NCBI GenBank assembly: GCA_016218365.1
Contig: JACREF010000015.1
Coordinates: 1-64,000 of the forward strand
Source of the DNA: Gammaproteobacteria bacterium
GTDB lineage: Bacteria; Pseudomonadota; Gammaproteobacteria; SZUA-140
Length of the DNA: 64,000 nt
Direction of reading: 5' to 3'
Program-made: the position numbers and the translations under genes
Shown: in pieces, positions 8,556 to 18,625 of the stretch
How the letters are laid out: every line of letters starts with the position of its first letter
How positions within the stretch are numbered: the stretch's first letter is position 1
Notes under the pieces: model-generated
Told to the model about the DNA's origin: nothing
The model's input: only the letters and a program-made list of their open reading frames with translations
The model's database searches: none

Positions 8556-8582
8556 TTAGCACTCGAACTATAAGAGTGCCAA
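8556..8582 (-). promoter_or_regulatory. CIRCE operator (HrcA site) upstream of rpoH
   Basis: TTAGCACTC, nine bases, GAGTGCCAA: 17 of 18 arm bases match the CIRCE consensus TTAGCACTC-N9-GAGTGCTAA with the exact spacer length. It lies 35 bases before the rpoH start. A TATAGT word within the spacer on the minus strand could be a -10 element, so HrcA binding would occlude polymerase. HrcA control of rpoH has been predicted in some proteobacteria. Confidence 0.85.
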
Positions 8583-8654
8583 GACGGGGCAAAGTTCCCG
8601 GCCAGGGAATTCCAACATGAATTATCAGGGAGTTAGCCCGCTGGAGGTGGGTAT

Positions 8655-8682
8655 GGAGTGCGGTGACACGTCGCCGCACTCC
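8655..8682 (-). terminator. Hairpin after ftsX
   Basis: GGAGTGCGG and CCGCACTCC form a 9-bp stem nine bases past the ftsX stop. There is no T-run, so it is a weak terminator or an mRNA-end stabiliser separating ftsYEX from rpoH. Confidence 0.5.
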
Positions 8683-8690
8683 AAGCCAGA

Positions 8691-9737
8691 TTAAGTCGGT
8701 TCGATATCGCTCAGATGGCGGCCGACGGCCAGCCGGGCACCGAGCAGCCCCAGTGCCCCGCCATCGAGCAATAGCGCCAGCCCGCCCTGCAGATCGAGCA
8801 TCTCGAGCCGGTAGTCGCCGCCATAGAGCTGGACGAACTGTGACACCGGCTCCTTCAGAAAGGCCAGCGCCACATAGACCACCAGCCAGGCGATCAGCGC
8901 CCCGGACATGCCATACCAGCAGCCGGTATACAGGAACGGCCGACGGATATAGCGGTCGGTGGCGCCGATCAGCTTCTGGACCTCGATCTCGTCGCGATGG
9001 TTCTGCACCAGCAGCCGTATCGTGTTGCCGACGACAAACATCACCCCGAGCCCGAGCAGGCCGCCGAGCAGCCACACCGTGCGCTGGCCGATGTCCATCG
9101 CCGCCTGCCAGCGCCGCAGCCAGTCCATGTCGAGCTGGGCGGTCTCGACCTGTGGCAAGGCCCGCATCCGCACCAGCAGCGGCTCGATCGCCTGCGGCGT
9201 CGAATACATCGCATGCGGCATCACCAGCAACACGGCCGGGAACGGGTTAGTGTCCAGCACATCGACCGCCTCGTCGAGCCCGGACAGGTTGCGGAACTCC
9301 TGCAAGGCCTCGTCCGGCGTCACCACCTTGACCGCGACGACCTGCTGCATGCCTTGCAGCTGGCCGACCAGCGCCGGCAGCTCGGCCGCCGCGGTCTCCT
9401 TCTTCAGGAATAACGAGATCTGCGCGCTGTTGTCCCAGCCGGCGCTGATCTGCTGCAGGTTCATGACCGCGACATACAGCGTCACCGGCAAGGCCAGTGC
9501 GATGGCGATCGCCACCGCGGTCATCAGACTGGCCAGCGGGCTCTCGGCGAGGCGGGCAAAGCTGCTGCGGATCGCATCGAGGTGGTCATGGGTACGGAAC
9601 GAGAACCATGAACCGCGGCCGAACGCGGCCGGTTGCGGCGACGGGCCGGGCCCAGTGGATGGCTGGGCGGCCGCCGGGGTGGCCGGCCGGCCGGCCGGGC
9701 GCGCGACCGCGCCCTTCTTCGGACGACGCCTAAACAT
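8691..9737 (-). CDS. ftsX: Cell division protein FtsX
   Basis: The gene encodes 348 residues. It is the membrane subunit of the FtsEX complex that couples septal ATP hydrolysis to peptidoglycan hydrolase activation. It has a Pro/Ala-rich cytoplasmic N-terminus, a first membrane helix (SLMTAVAIAIALALPVTLYV) and a periplasmic domain with the conserved pattern QISLFLKKETAAAELPALVG. Three more helices follow after about residue 230 (TVWLLGGLLGLGVMFVVGNT, FLYTGCWYGMSGALIAWLVV, GGLALLLDGGALGLLGARLA). The start overlaps the ftsE stop by eight bases, so they are translationally coupled. Confidence 0.95.
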   Translation of the reverse strand: MFRRRPKKGAVARPAGRPATPAAAQPSTGPGPSPQPAAFGRGSWFSFRTHDHLDAIRSSFARLAESPLASLMTAVAIAIALALPVTLYVAVMNLQQISAGWDNSAQISLFLKKETAAAELPALVGQLQGMQQVVAVKVVTPDEALQEFRNLSGLDEAVDVLDTNPFPAVLLVMPHAMYSTPQAIEPLLVRMRALPQVETAQLDMDWLRRWQAAMDIGQRTVWLLGGLLGLGVMFVVGNTIRLLVQNHRDEIEVQKLIGATDRYIRRPFLYTGCWYGMSGALIAWLVVYVALAFLKEPVSQFVQLYGGDYRLEMLDLQGGLALLLDGGALGLLGARLAVGRHLSDIEPT

Positions 9738-10452
9738 CGGGCAGGCCCTCGAGGTGGCGTTCCAGTTCGGGTGATGTCATCAGCGTGCCGGTATCATTGA
9801 GCAACTCGCCGTTGTCCAGCGTCACCATCCGGCAGCCGAAACGGCGGATCAGGTCGAGGTCATGGCTGGCCACCAGCACGGTGACGCCAACCTGGTTGAA
9901 CTCGCGGAACAGCCGCATGATCTCGCTGGATAATTCAGGATCGAGGTTGCCGGTGGGCTCGTCGGCCAGCAGCAGCAGCGGCTTGTTGACAACGGCACGG
10001 GCGATGCCGACCCGCTGCTGCTCACCGCCGGACAGCATCAGCGGCCGCAGCCGTTCCTTTTTCAGCAGGCCGACCTTGTCGAGCGCGGCGCGGACCCGGC
10101 GCTGGATCTCGTTGCGGTTGTAGCCATGGATCAGCAGCGGCAGCGCGACATTGTCAAACACGCTGCGGTCCTGCAGCAGCCGGTGATTCTGGAAGATCAT
10201 GCCGATCTCGCGCCGGATATAGGGGATCTGGCCAGGTTTGACATGGTTGTAGTTCTTGCCGTTGACGATCACCGTGCCCTGGGTCGAGCGATCGATCAGC
10301 GCCAGCAGCTTCAGCAGCGTGCTCTTGCCGGCACCGGAACGGCCGGTCAGAAACACCATCTCACCGGCGTCGATGTGCATGGTGATTGCGCGCAGCGCAT
10401 CATAGCCGCCCTCGTAGCGCTTGCCGACATTGCTCAGTTGTATCAACGCCAT
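9730..10452 (-). CDS. ftsE: Cell division ATP-binding protein FtsE
   Basis: The gene encodes 240 residues. It is an ABC ATPase that partners FtsX at the divisome. Walker A is GRSGAGKST, the signature LSGGEQQRVGIARAVV, and Walker B LLLLADEPTGNLDP, with the switch His in VLVASHDLDLI. It follows ftsY by 14 bases in one minus-strand operon, the order seen in Escherichia coli. Confidence 0.97.
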   Translation of the reverse strand: MALIQLSNVGKRYEGGYDALRAITMHIDAGEMVFLTGRSGAGKSTLLKLLALIDRSTQGTVIVNGKNYNHVKPGQIPYIRREIGMIFQNHRLLQDRSVFDNVALPLLIHGYNRNEIQRRVRAALDKVGLLKKERLRPLMLSGGEQQRVGIARAVVNKPLLLLADEPTGNLDPELSSEIMRLFREFNQVGVTVLVASHDLDLIRRFGCRMVTLDNGELLNDTGTLMTSPELERHLEGLPDV

Positions 10453-10466
10453 GGCATCATGCCCCG

Positions 10467-11453
10467 TTACCCCGCAGCGCCGCGCTCGCTGTCGGCGAAC
10501 AGCGCGTCGACAAATTCACCGGCCCGGAACGGCCGCAGGTCCTCGATGCCCTCGCCGACACCGACAAAACGTATCGGCACAGCGAGCTGCTCGGCCAGTG
10601 CAAAGATGATCCCGCCCTTGGCGGTGCCATCGAGTTTGGTCAGCGTGATGCCGGTCAGGCCGACCGCGGCATGGAACTGACGGGCCTGGGACAAGGCATT
10701 CTGGCCGGTGCCGGCGTCGATGACCAGCATCACCTCATGCGGCGCCGCCGCATCGAGTCGGGCCAGCACCCGCTTGATCTTCTTCAGCTCTTCCATCAGG
10801 TTGGACTGGGTGTGCAGCCGGCCAGCGGTGTCGGCGATCAGCACGTCGATGCCGCGCGCCTGCGCCGACTGCACGGCGTCGAAGATCACCGACGCGGCAT
10901 CGGAGGCGCGCGGCTGGGCGATGACCGGCACCGCGTTGCGCTCGCCCCATACCGCCAGCTGCTCGACCGCCGCCGCGCGGAAGGTATCGCCGGCCGCCAG
11001 CATGACCGTCTTGCCCTGACCCTGCAGCTGCTTGGCCAGCTTGCCGATGGTCGTCGTCTTGCCGACGCCGTTGACGCCGACCATCAGGATGACATACGGA
11101 CGCACCCCGTCCGGGATCTGCAACGGCTGCTCACACGGCGTCAGGATCGCGGCCAGGTCGCTGCGCAGCGCGGCCAGCACGGCGTCGCCATCCTGCAACT
11201 GATGACGCGACACCCGCGCCGTCAGATCGTCGATGATGCGTCGTGTCGCGGCCACTCCGACATCGGCGCTCAGCAGCAACGTCTCCAGCTCCTCGAACAG
11301 TTCGGCATCCAGCGTCTTGCGGCCGCGCAACAGGCTGGCCAGCCCGTCGACCAGCGCATGACGGGTCCGCGTCAACCGGCCCTTCAGCCGTTCCAGCAGA
11401 CTCGGCGCCCGCGCCGGCCCGTCCACCGTGTCCTTGCTACCCCAGCCAAACAT
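10467..11453 (-). CDS. ftsY: Signal recognition particle receptor FtsY
   Basis: The gene encodes 328 residues from ATG 11453 (MFGWGSKD); the upstream extension of the frame overlaps the divergent promoter region and is not believable. The NG domain has the helical N part ([20 protein letters not shown]) and the GTPase G part with [50 protein letters not shown] and [10 protein letters not shown]. It receives ribosome-SRP complexes at the membrane. The acidic A domain of E. coli FtsY is absent, as in many bacteria. Confidence 0.97.
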   Translation of the reverse strand: MFGWGSKDTVDGPARAPSLLERLKGRLTRTRHALVDGLASLLRGRKTLDAELFEELETLLLSADVGVAATRRIIDDLTARVSRHQLQDGDAVLAALRSDLAAILTPCEQPLQIPDGVRPYVILMVGVNGVGKTTTIGKLAKQLQGQGKTVMLAAGDTFRAAAVEQLAVWGERNAVPVIAQPRASDAASVIFDAVQSAQARGIDVLIADTAGRLHTQSNLMEELKKIKRVLARLDAAAPHEVMLVIDAGTGQNALSQARQFHAAVGLTGITLTKLDGTAKGGIIFALAEQLAVPIRFVGVGEGIEDLRPFRAGEFVDALFADSERGAAG

Positions 11454-11526
11454 GATGCCCACTGTATTTCTGTTTAGGTTGCGGTACATTATACGGCCAT
11501 CTCCCTGCAAAGACGAACCGGAAGCC

Positions 11527-12927
11527 ATGTCCATCCAGAAACTGTTATCGACGCTGCTGCTGGCGGCCGTGCCGCTGTCGCTGTCCGCCGCCACGGCGGT
11601 CGCGGAACTGACCCATGAATACACGCTCGACAACGGCCTGAAGCTGATCGTGCGCGAGGATCACCGTGCCCCGGTCGTGGTGTCGCAGATCTGGTACCGG
11701 GTTGGCAGCAGCGACGAGAGCGGCGGTATCACCGGCATCTCCCATGTGCTGGAACATATGATGTTCAAGGGCACCAAACGCCACGGCCCGGGCGAGTTCT
11801 CGCGCATCATCAGCCGCAACGGCGGCCGCGAAAATGCCTTCACCGGTACCGACTACACCGCCTATTTCCAGCAGCTGGAGCAGGGCCGGCTGGCCATCAG
11901 CTTCGAACTCGAGGCCGACCGGATGCGCAATCTGCTGCTCGACAAGGACGAGTTCGCCAAGGAGCTGCAGGTGGTCAAGGAGGAGCGGCGGATGCGCACC
12001 GAGGATGACCCGCAGGGCCTGACCGACGAACAGTTCCGCGCCGCCGCCTTCGTCAACAACCCCTATCACAACCCGATCATCGGCTGGATGGATGACCTCG
12101 ATCACCTGACCGTTGATGACCTGCAGCAGTGGTACCAACGCTGGTATGCACCGAACAATGCGATCCTGGTCGTGGTCGGTGACGTCAAGCCCGCTGCCGT
12201 CTACACCCTGGCAAAGAAACATTTCGGCGGCATCAAGCCCGCGGCGGCACTGACTGCCACCAAGCCGCGCCGCGAGATCGCCCAGCCGGGCGTACGCCGC
12301 ATCACCGTCAAGGCCCCGGCCGAACTGCCGTATCTGATGATGGGCTACAAGGTGCCGACGCTGGCCTCGCAGACCGCCGAGTCCGCGTCGGAACCCTACG
12401 CGCTGGAGGTGCTGGCTGGCATCCTCGATGGCAACGACAGCGCGCGTTTTGCCAAGGAACTGCGGCGCGGCAAGCAGATCGCGGCCGAGGTCAGCGCCGG
12501 CTATGACACCATCGCCCGCTATGACAGCCTGCTGCTGCTCGACGGCACACCGGCGCAGGGCCAGACCATCGCCGCGCTGGAACAGGCGCTGCGCGCCCAG
12601 ATCAAGGCGCTGCGCAGCGAGCTGGTGTCCGTGGATGAGCTGGCACGGATCAAGGCCCAGGTCATCGCCGACAAGGTCTATGAGCGCGACTCGGTCTTTT
12701 ATCAGGCGATGCAGATCGGTTCGCTGGAGAGCGTGGGACTGAGCTGGCGGGTGCTGGACAGCTATCTGTCAAATATCGAGGCGGTGACGCCACAACAGGT
12801 CATGGACGTGGCGCGCAAATACCTCGGTGATGACCAGCTGACGATCGCCGAACTGCAGCCATTGCCACCGGCCGAGGGCGCGGCCACACATGGCGCCGGA
12901 CACATCGGAGGACAACATGTTCGTTAA
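11527..12927 (+). CDS. M16 zinc protease, catalytic member of a pair
   Basis: The gene encodes 466 residues. A signal peptide (MSIQKLLSTLLLAAVPLSLS, cleavage near ATAVA) indicates periplasmic export. The inverted zinc motif HVLEH (in GISHVLEHMMFKGT) with the downstream Glu in the ELQVVKEERRMRTEDDP region identifies an active M16 (pitrilysin) peptidase. It runs divergently from ftsY and overlaps the next M16 gene by 11 bases. Pairs of one active and one inactive M16 protein form heterodimers in several bacteria. The substrate is unknown. Confidence 0.93.
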   Translation: MSIQKLLSTLLLAAVPLSLSAATAVAELTHEYTLDNGLKLIVREDHRAPVVVSQIWYRVGSSDESGGITGISHVLEHMMFKGTKRHGPGEFSRIISRNGGRENAFTGTDYTAYFQQLEQGRLAISFELEADRMRNLLLDKDEFAKELQVVKEERRMRTEDDPQGLTDEQFRAAAFVNNPYHNPIIGWMDDLDHLTVDDLQQWYQRWYAPNNAILVVVGDVKPAAVYTLAKKHFGGIKPAAALTATKPRREIAQPGVRRITVKAPAELPYLMMGYKVPTLASQTAESASEPYALEVLAGILDGNDSARFAKELRRGKQIAAEVSAGYDTIARYDSLLLLDGTPAQGQTIAALEQALRAQIKALRSELVSVDELARIKAQVIADKVYERDSVFYQAMQIGSLESVGLSWRVLDSYLSNIEAVTPQQVMDVARKYLGDDQLTIAELQPLPPAEGAATHGAGHIGGQHVR

Positions 12928-14389
12928 GGAACCTCTGATCAATTCAAGACCCCAACGGCCGTCATCCCCGCGCACGCGGGAATCCAGTGATTGCAGGCAT
13001 TTCCGGGTACCTGCTGGAACCTGTCCTCGTCTCCGCTCGGGGGCGGGCAGGGCGACAACGCGAATCAACCAGGGCTTCCTTGGCCGGATGTCACGGCTAT
13101 TGGCACCGCTGCTGCTGATTGGCACCATGCAGGTCGAGGCGGCGCCGCAGATCGAACACTGGACCACGGCCAATGGCGCCCAGGTCTATTTTGTCGCGGC
13201 GCGTGAACTGCCGATGGTCGACATCCGGCTGGTGTTTGATGCCGGCAGCGCCCGCGACGGCAGCGCCAGCGGCCTGGCGCAGCTGAGCAACTCAATGATC
13301 GGTGAGGGTGCGGCGCAGCTCGATGCCGATGCGATTGCCGAGCATTTTGCCCGGCTCGGCTCCCAGCTTGATCAGGGATGCGATCGCGACATGGCGATGG
13401 TGACCTTGCGCTCGCTCAGTGATCCGGCCAAGCTGCGGCCATCGGTGGCGATGCTGACCGGCCTGCTCGGAGACCCGAGCTTCCCGGACAAGGCGCTGGA
13501 GCGCACCCGCCGCCGCATGCTGACCGCACTGCAGGCCGAACAACAATCACCGGAACAGATCGCCGAGCGCACCTTCTATCAGGCGCTGTACGGCGCCCAT
13601 CCCTATGCCGCATCGCCACTGGGCAGCGCCGACAGCGTGAAGAAGCTGTCGCGTCAGCAGGTGCGCGACTTCTTCCAGCGTTATTATGTCGCGCACAACA
13701 TGCTGATCGCGCTGGTCGGCGACCTGGATCGCGACCAGGCCGGCAAGATCGCCGACCAGATCAGCGCCGCACTGCAGGCCGGTGAACCGGCCGCGGCGCT
13801 GCCCGAGGTGCCCGACCCCGGACCGGGACGCACTATCCATGTCGAGTATCCATCCAACCAGACCCATATCGTCATCGGCATGCCGGTCATGGCGCGCGGT
13901 GATGCCGATTATTTCAGCCTCTATACCGGCAACCACAGCCTCGGCGGCAGTGGCCTGGTATCGCGGATCAGCGACGAGATCCGCGAAAAACGCGGGCTGG
14001 CCTACAGCGCCTACAGCTATTTCATGCCACTGCGCCGGCCCGGGCCATTCATCGCCGGTCTGCAGACCCGCAACGACCAGGCCGCCGAGGCGCTGCGGGT
14101 GTTGCAGCAGACCATCAATGATTTTATCAGCGATGGTCCGCGTGCTGACGAGGTGCAGGCCTCGCAGCAGAACATCACCGGCGGCTTCCCGCTACGGCTG
14201 GCCGGCAATCGCAAGATCGTCGAGAACCTGGCGCTGATCGGCTTCTATCAGCTGCCGCTGGATTATCTCGACACCTTCAGCCGCAATATTGATGCGGTGC
14301 GACGCGAGCAGATCCGCGATGCCTTCCGGCGCCGCCTCGATCCGCAACGGATGATCGTCGTCACCGTCGGACCGTCCGCGATACCGTGA
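12917..14389 (+). CDS. M16 peptidase-like protein, inactive partner, N-terminus altered by a repeat
   Basis: The gene encodes 490 residues if started at ATG 12917, which has the strong site GGAGG at 12908. About 160 bases after that start encode no signal peptide and include a dispersed repeat (12961-12997). A plausible signal sequence begins only at ATG 13088 (MSRLLAPLLLIGTMQVEAA), which has a poor ribosome site. The zinc motif is absent: the equivalent region reads GLAQLSNSMIGEG. The C-terminal domain is well kept (EKRGLAYSAYSYFMPLRRPG). It is probably the structural partner of the upstream peptidase. Which start is used is uncertain. Confidence 0.88.
   Translation: MFVKEPLINSRPQRPSSPRTRESSDCRHFRVPAGTCPRLRSGAGRATTRINQGFLGRMSRLLAPLLLIGTMQVEAAPQIEHWTTANGAQVYFVAARELPMVDIRLVFDAGSARDGSASGLAQLSNSMIGEGAAQLDADAIAEHFARLGSQLDQGCDRDMAMVTLRSLSDPAKLRPSVAMLTGLLGDPSFPDKALERTRRRMLTALQAEQQSPEQIAERTFYQALYGAHPYAASPLGSADSVKKLSRQQVRDFFQRYYVAHNMLIALVGDLDRDQAGKIADQISAALQAGEPAAALPEVPDPGPGRTIHVEYPSNQTHIVIGMPVMARGDADYFSLYTGNHSLGGSGLVSRISDEIREKRGLAYSAYSYFMPLRRPGPFIAGLQTRNDQAAEALRVLQQTINDFISDGPRADEVQASQQNITGGFPLRLAGNRKIVENLALIGFYQLPLDYLDTFSRNIDAVRREQIRDAFRRRLDPQRMIVVTVGPSAIP
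12961..12997. repeat. Dispersed repeat with CCCGCG-CA-CGCGGG core
   Basis: GTCATCCCCGCG followed by CACGCGGGAATCCAG is the form of a short repeat common in proteobacterial intergenic DNA, with a small palindrome inside. Here it lies within the reading frame of the second M16 gene, between the well-placed start and the signal peptide. Confidence 0.6.
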
Positions 14390-14970
14390 CCCGCCGCGGC
14401 GCGCCCCAGCAGCTGCGGATCATCGGCGGCGCGTGGCGCAGCCGGCGGCTGCCGTTCGCCGCTACGGCCGGCGTCAGACCGACACCGGACCGGATCCGCG
14501 AGACGCTGTTCAACTGGCTGCAGGGCCAGATCGCGGGTGCGCGCTGCCTGGACCTGTTCGCCGGCAGCGGCGCGCTCGGCTTCGAGGCGCTGTCGCGCGG
14601 CGCCCGCGAGCTGGTGTCTGTCGATCAGGACATCCGGGTGATCCAGCAGCTGCAGGCCAATGCCGAACTGCTGGGCTGCACCAGCATATTGCAGCTGGCC
14701 TGGCAGGATGCGCTGGAATACCTGACCACGGCCAGCGGCCGCTTTGACATCGTGTTCATCGACCCGCCGTACCGTGACGAGATCATTGGTGAGTGCTGCC
14801 AGCGTCTTGAGACCCGGCGGCTGCTCGCGCCCGGGGCGCTGATCTATGTCGAATCGTCGACCCAGCACCCGGCGCCGCCACTGCCGGAAGGCTGGACGCT
14901 GCTGCGCGACAAACAGGCCGGCCAGGTCCATTACCAGCTCGCCCGCACCGCGGCGGCAGAAAGCCTCTGA
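14386..14970 (+). CDS. rsmD: 16S rRNA (guanine966-N2)-methyltransferase RsmD
   Basis: The gene encodes 194 residues from GTG 14386, overlapping the M16 stop. It methylates G966 of 16S rRNA on the 30S subunit. The conserved start LRIIGGAWRSRRLPF and RPTPDRIRETLFNWL, the SAM-binding motif LDLFAGSGALGFEALSRGA, and the catalytic motif DIVFIDPPY are all present at expected spacing. The gene is complete. Its TGA stop lies inside the first hairpin repeat of the downstream cluster. Confidence 0.95.
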   Translation: MTRRGAPQQLRIIGGAWRSRRLPFAATAGVRPTPDRIRETLFNWLQGQIAGARCLDLFAGSGALGFEALSRGARELVSVDQDIRVIQQLQANAELLGCTSILQLAWQDALEYLTTASGRFDIVFIDPPYRDEIIGECCQRLETRRLLAPGALIYVESSTQHPAPPLPEGWTLLRDKQAGQVHYQLARTAAAESL

Positions 14971-15245
14971 GTAGCAGCCCTGGCTGCGTATCGAAGGCCT
15001 ACTCACCACATTCGGCCCCCCGTTCATCCTGAGTAGCGCCGCGTTGCGGCGCGTATCGAAGGGCTTACCGTCCATGGTTCGATACGGCGCTTGCGCGCCT
15101 ACTCACCACGAACGGCTGGATAGAGCGCGTATCGAAGGAGCCTGCACCCACCACGAATTCCCCTTCCCGTTCATCCTGAGTAGCAGCGACAGCTGCGTAT
15201 CGAAGGAACCTGTCCTGAGTAGCGGCCTTGCCGCATATCGAAGGA
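14966..15245. repeat. Cluster of hairpin repeats (TCCTGAGTAGC-stem-GCGTATCGAAGG family)
   Basis: At least five units, in both orientations, fill the rsmD-coaD gap. Each has conserved arms TCCTGAGTAG and GTATCGAAGG enclosing a palindrome whose sequence differs from unit to unit: GCAGCC/GGCTGC, GCGCCGC/GCGGCGC, GGCGC/GCGCC, GCAGC/GCTGC, GCGGC/GCCGC. The structure, not the sequence, of the stem is kept. No gene is seen in this stretch. Confidence 0.85.
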
Positions 15246-15264
15246 CCGCATCCAGTCTCCCTAA

Positions 15265-15795
<531 letters not shown>

Positions 15796-15818
15796 TGGTG
15801 TAGTTGTAGAGGACTTAA

Positions 15819-16072
<254 letters not shown>

Positions 16073-16073
<1 letters not shown>

Positions 16074-17833
16074 TGCCGGCCAGCCGCCCTGGCAGGCTGC
16101 CAGCGCCCGCCGCACTGCGGTTACCGCCCGGGCCTTACCTCACGCTGTGCTGCATCCTTGCGATGCAGCTGTTTACTGTCCCGGCAATCGCCACGGCCGA
16201 GACGCCACCGGCCGCGGCGATTGCCTCGGCCCACCCGCTGGCCACCGCCGCCGGCATCGAGATCCTGAACGCCGGAGGTAATGCCTTCGATGCGGCCGTC
16301 GCAGTCTCGGCAGCCCTGGCCGTCGTCGAACCCGGCAGCTCGGGCCTGGGCGGTGGCGGGTTCTGGTTGTTACACCGCGACAGCGACGGTCACCAGATCA
16401 TGATCGATGGCCGGGAACGGGCACCGCAAGCGGCCACGCCCGCGCTGTTCATCGGGCCGGACGGCACGGTGCTGCGCGAGCGGCTGATGGATGGTCCGCT
16501 GGCGGCGGCGATCCCCGGTGTCCCGGCCGCGCTCGATCATCTGGCACGTCATTACGGCCGGCTGCCATTGTCACGCAGCCTGGCCCCGGCGATCCGGCTG
16601 GCCCGCGACGGTTTTGCCGCCGATGACAAACTGACCGCCATGATCCGCTTCCGCCTCGATGCACTGCGCCGCTCGCCGGCCGCCGCAGCGCTGTTCCTCG
16701 TCAACGATGGCCCACCAGCGCCCGGTCACATCATCCGCCAGCACGACCTGGCCGACACCTTGCAGCAGCTGGCGCAACATGGCCGCGACGGATTTTATCG
16801 CGGGCCGGTGGCCAGGCGACTGCTGGACGGTGTCCGGGCCGCCGGTGGCATCTGGCAGGACAGTGACCTGCAGCACTATCAGGTTGTCGAACGCGCCCCG
16901 CTGCACGGGGTGTACCGCGGCATCAAGATCACCGCGGCGCCGCCGCCGTCCTCGGGTGGCATCGGGCTGCTGACGATGCTGAACATCCTCTCCCGTTATG
17001 ACCTGGATCGCCTGCCGGAGGCGACCCGCATCCACCTGATCAGCGAGGCGATGCGCCGCGCCTACCGTGACCGCGCCCAGTACCTCGGTGACCCGGACTT
17101 CGTCGCGATGCCGGTCGAACGGCTGATCGATGCCGACCATGCCGCCGCTGTTGCGGCCTCGATCCACCTCGACCGGGCGACGCGCAGCACTGAGCTGCCG
17201 GAGGTCGCACCCACGACAGCCGGAGACGGGCCGGACACCAGCCATTTCTCGATCCTCGATCGTGATGGCAACCGGGTCGCGGCCACCTTGTCGATCAACT
17301 ACCCGTTCGGTGCCGCCTTTGTTGCCCCCGGCACCGGGGTGGTGCTGAACGATGAGCTCGATGATTTCGTCATCCAGCCCGGCACCCGCATTGGCTATGG
17401 GCTGGGCGGCGGCGCGGCCAACCTGATCCAGGGTGGCAAGCGCCCGCTGTCGAGCATGACCCCGACCTTTGTCGAATCGGATCACCAACTGGCGATCCTC
17501 GGCACCCCGGGCGGCAGCCGCATCATCTCGATGGTGGTGCTGGCGACGCTGCAACTGGCCGCCGGGCAACAGGCAGCCGCCGTGGTAGCGGCCGGCCGCT
17601 ACCATCATCAGTTTCTGCCGGACGTCATCAGCCATGAACCCGGGGCGATAGCGCCGGGTGTTGCTGCGACATTACAGGGTCTCGGACATCAGCTCGAGGC
17701 CACATCCCGGCCTTATGGTAACATGCAGCTGATCCTGTGGGACCGGCGGCAGCGGCGTGTCGAGGCCGCCAGCGACCCGCGCGGCATCGGTGCCGCGACG
17801 GTGATACCGGCCATTGCAGCGACTAAGCCGTGA
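16073..17833 (+). CDS. ggt: Gamma-glutamyltranspeptidase
   Basis: The gene encodes 586 residues from ATG 16073. It is a periplasmic Ntn-hydrolase that cleaves or transfers the gamma-glutamyl group of glutathione. A signal peptide (YLTLCCILAMQLFTVPAIAT) precedes the large subunit with GGNAFDAAVAVSAALAVVEP and GSSGLGGGGF. The autocatalytic cleavage site is the Thr in PDTSHFSILDRDGN, after which the small subunit begins. RPLSSMTPTF and the GTPGGSRI loop complete the substrate site. The longer frame upstream runs over the ferredoxin gene and is rejected. Confidence 0.94.
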
Positions 17834-17935
17834 CGAAACTCCGGGTATTGCACCGTCCCGGCAAACCGGCTAGACTGCTTCGGTCTGGGGCTGCGTACCC
17901 CGAAGCTGATACTATAACTGGGAGAGGAGAATAAT

Positions 17936-18037
17936 ATGTTTCCGGGTATTCTGGTTCCAATCGTACTTTTCTTTGGTCTGGCCGTGGTCGTTGCCACGAT
18001 GATGACCGGCAGCAGTCTGAGCAACATCAAGAAGTAA
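17936..18037 (+). CDS. 33-residue single-helix membrane protein
   Basis: ATG 17936 follows GGGAGAGGAG at good distance. The product MFPGILVPIVLFFGLAVVVA continues TMMTGSSLSNIKK: one hydrophobic helix and a short basic tail. A clean terminator follows 21 bases after the stop, so this looks like a complete transcription unit or the end of one. Similar tiny membrane proteins (CydX, CcoQ, CcoS) stabilise respiratory complexes, and a mini-oxidase-like gene is next. Homology to any of them is not established. Confidence 0.75.
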   Translation: MFPGILVPIVLFFGLAVVVATMMTGSSLSNIKK

Positions 18038-18058
18038 ACGGTTCACTCCGCGTTACTG

Positions 18059-18084
18059 AAAAGCCCGGTGTTGCCGGGCTTTTT
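18059..18084 (+). terminator. Rho-independent terminator
   Basis: AAAAGCCCGG and CCGGGCTTTTT form a stem around TGTTG with a following T-run, between the 33-residue ORF and the next gene. Confidence 0.9.
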
Positions 18085-18103
18085 CATTCCGGGAAGGTCA
18101 AGC

Positions 18104-18625
18104 ATGTCTGCACGCAACGAGTTGCGCTATCTGGTGAAATTTCCGTTCACGGCGGCGTTTTTCATGTTCGTCGGCACCATCCATGGCGTACTGCAGGTGC
18201 TGCCGCCGATCCGTCACTGGCTGGATTCGATCGGCAGTCCGTATGGCGGACCGGGCCACATGATCGATCCGCTGGCCCACGCCCACATCAATATCGTCGG
18301 CGGGGTCGTGATGATGACGATGGCCGCCGGTTATTACCTGATCCATGTCATCAGCGGCAAACCGGTATCGCTGCGGCTCGCCAATCATTCGTACTGGTGG
18401 CTGACACTCGGTGTGACCTCGTTCTACAGCACACTGCTGGTCTTCGGCTCATGGGAAGGGTATCACCTGCTGCACAATGATCCGCAGGCCATGGCCGAGG
18501 TTCACCACTATTACGGCATCTGCATCTCGATTGCATCGACGGTGATGGGCATGGGCTTCTGGACCTTCTTCGCCAACCTGTTCATCACCGGCCGTCGCAT
18601 GTGGCGGGAGCGCCATGCTGCTTGA
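18104..18625 (+). CDS. Mini heme-copper-oxidase-like membrane protein
   Basis: The gene encodes 173 residues from ATG 18104. Four hydrophobic segments are visible. The second begins with LAHAHINIVGGVVMMTMAAG, which resembles the CcoN helix carrying the paired heme ligands (HxH; VAHAHLALLG in the full-size gene at 29381). Thus it matches only the C-terminal part of a cbb3 subunit I; no CuB ligands are present. It may bind heme or pair with another subunit. It stands apart from, and opposite to, the main minus-strand respiratory cluster. Function is unknown. Confidence 0.7.
   Translation: MSARNELRYLVKFPFTAAFFMFVGTIHGVLQVLPPIRHWLDSIGSPYGGPGHMIDPLAHAHINIVGGVVMMTMAAGYYLIHVISGKPVSLRLANHSYWWLTLGVTSFYSTLLVFGSWEGYHLLHNDPQAMAEVHHYYGICISIASTVMGMGFWTFFANLFITGRRMWRERHAA

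Noticed and set aside
10386-11477. 363-residue plus-strand reading frame
   Set aside because: Antisense to ftsY, which has all its motifs; rich in Arg, Gln and His as shadow frames are.
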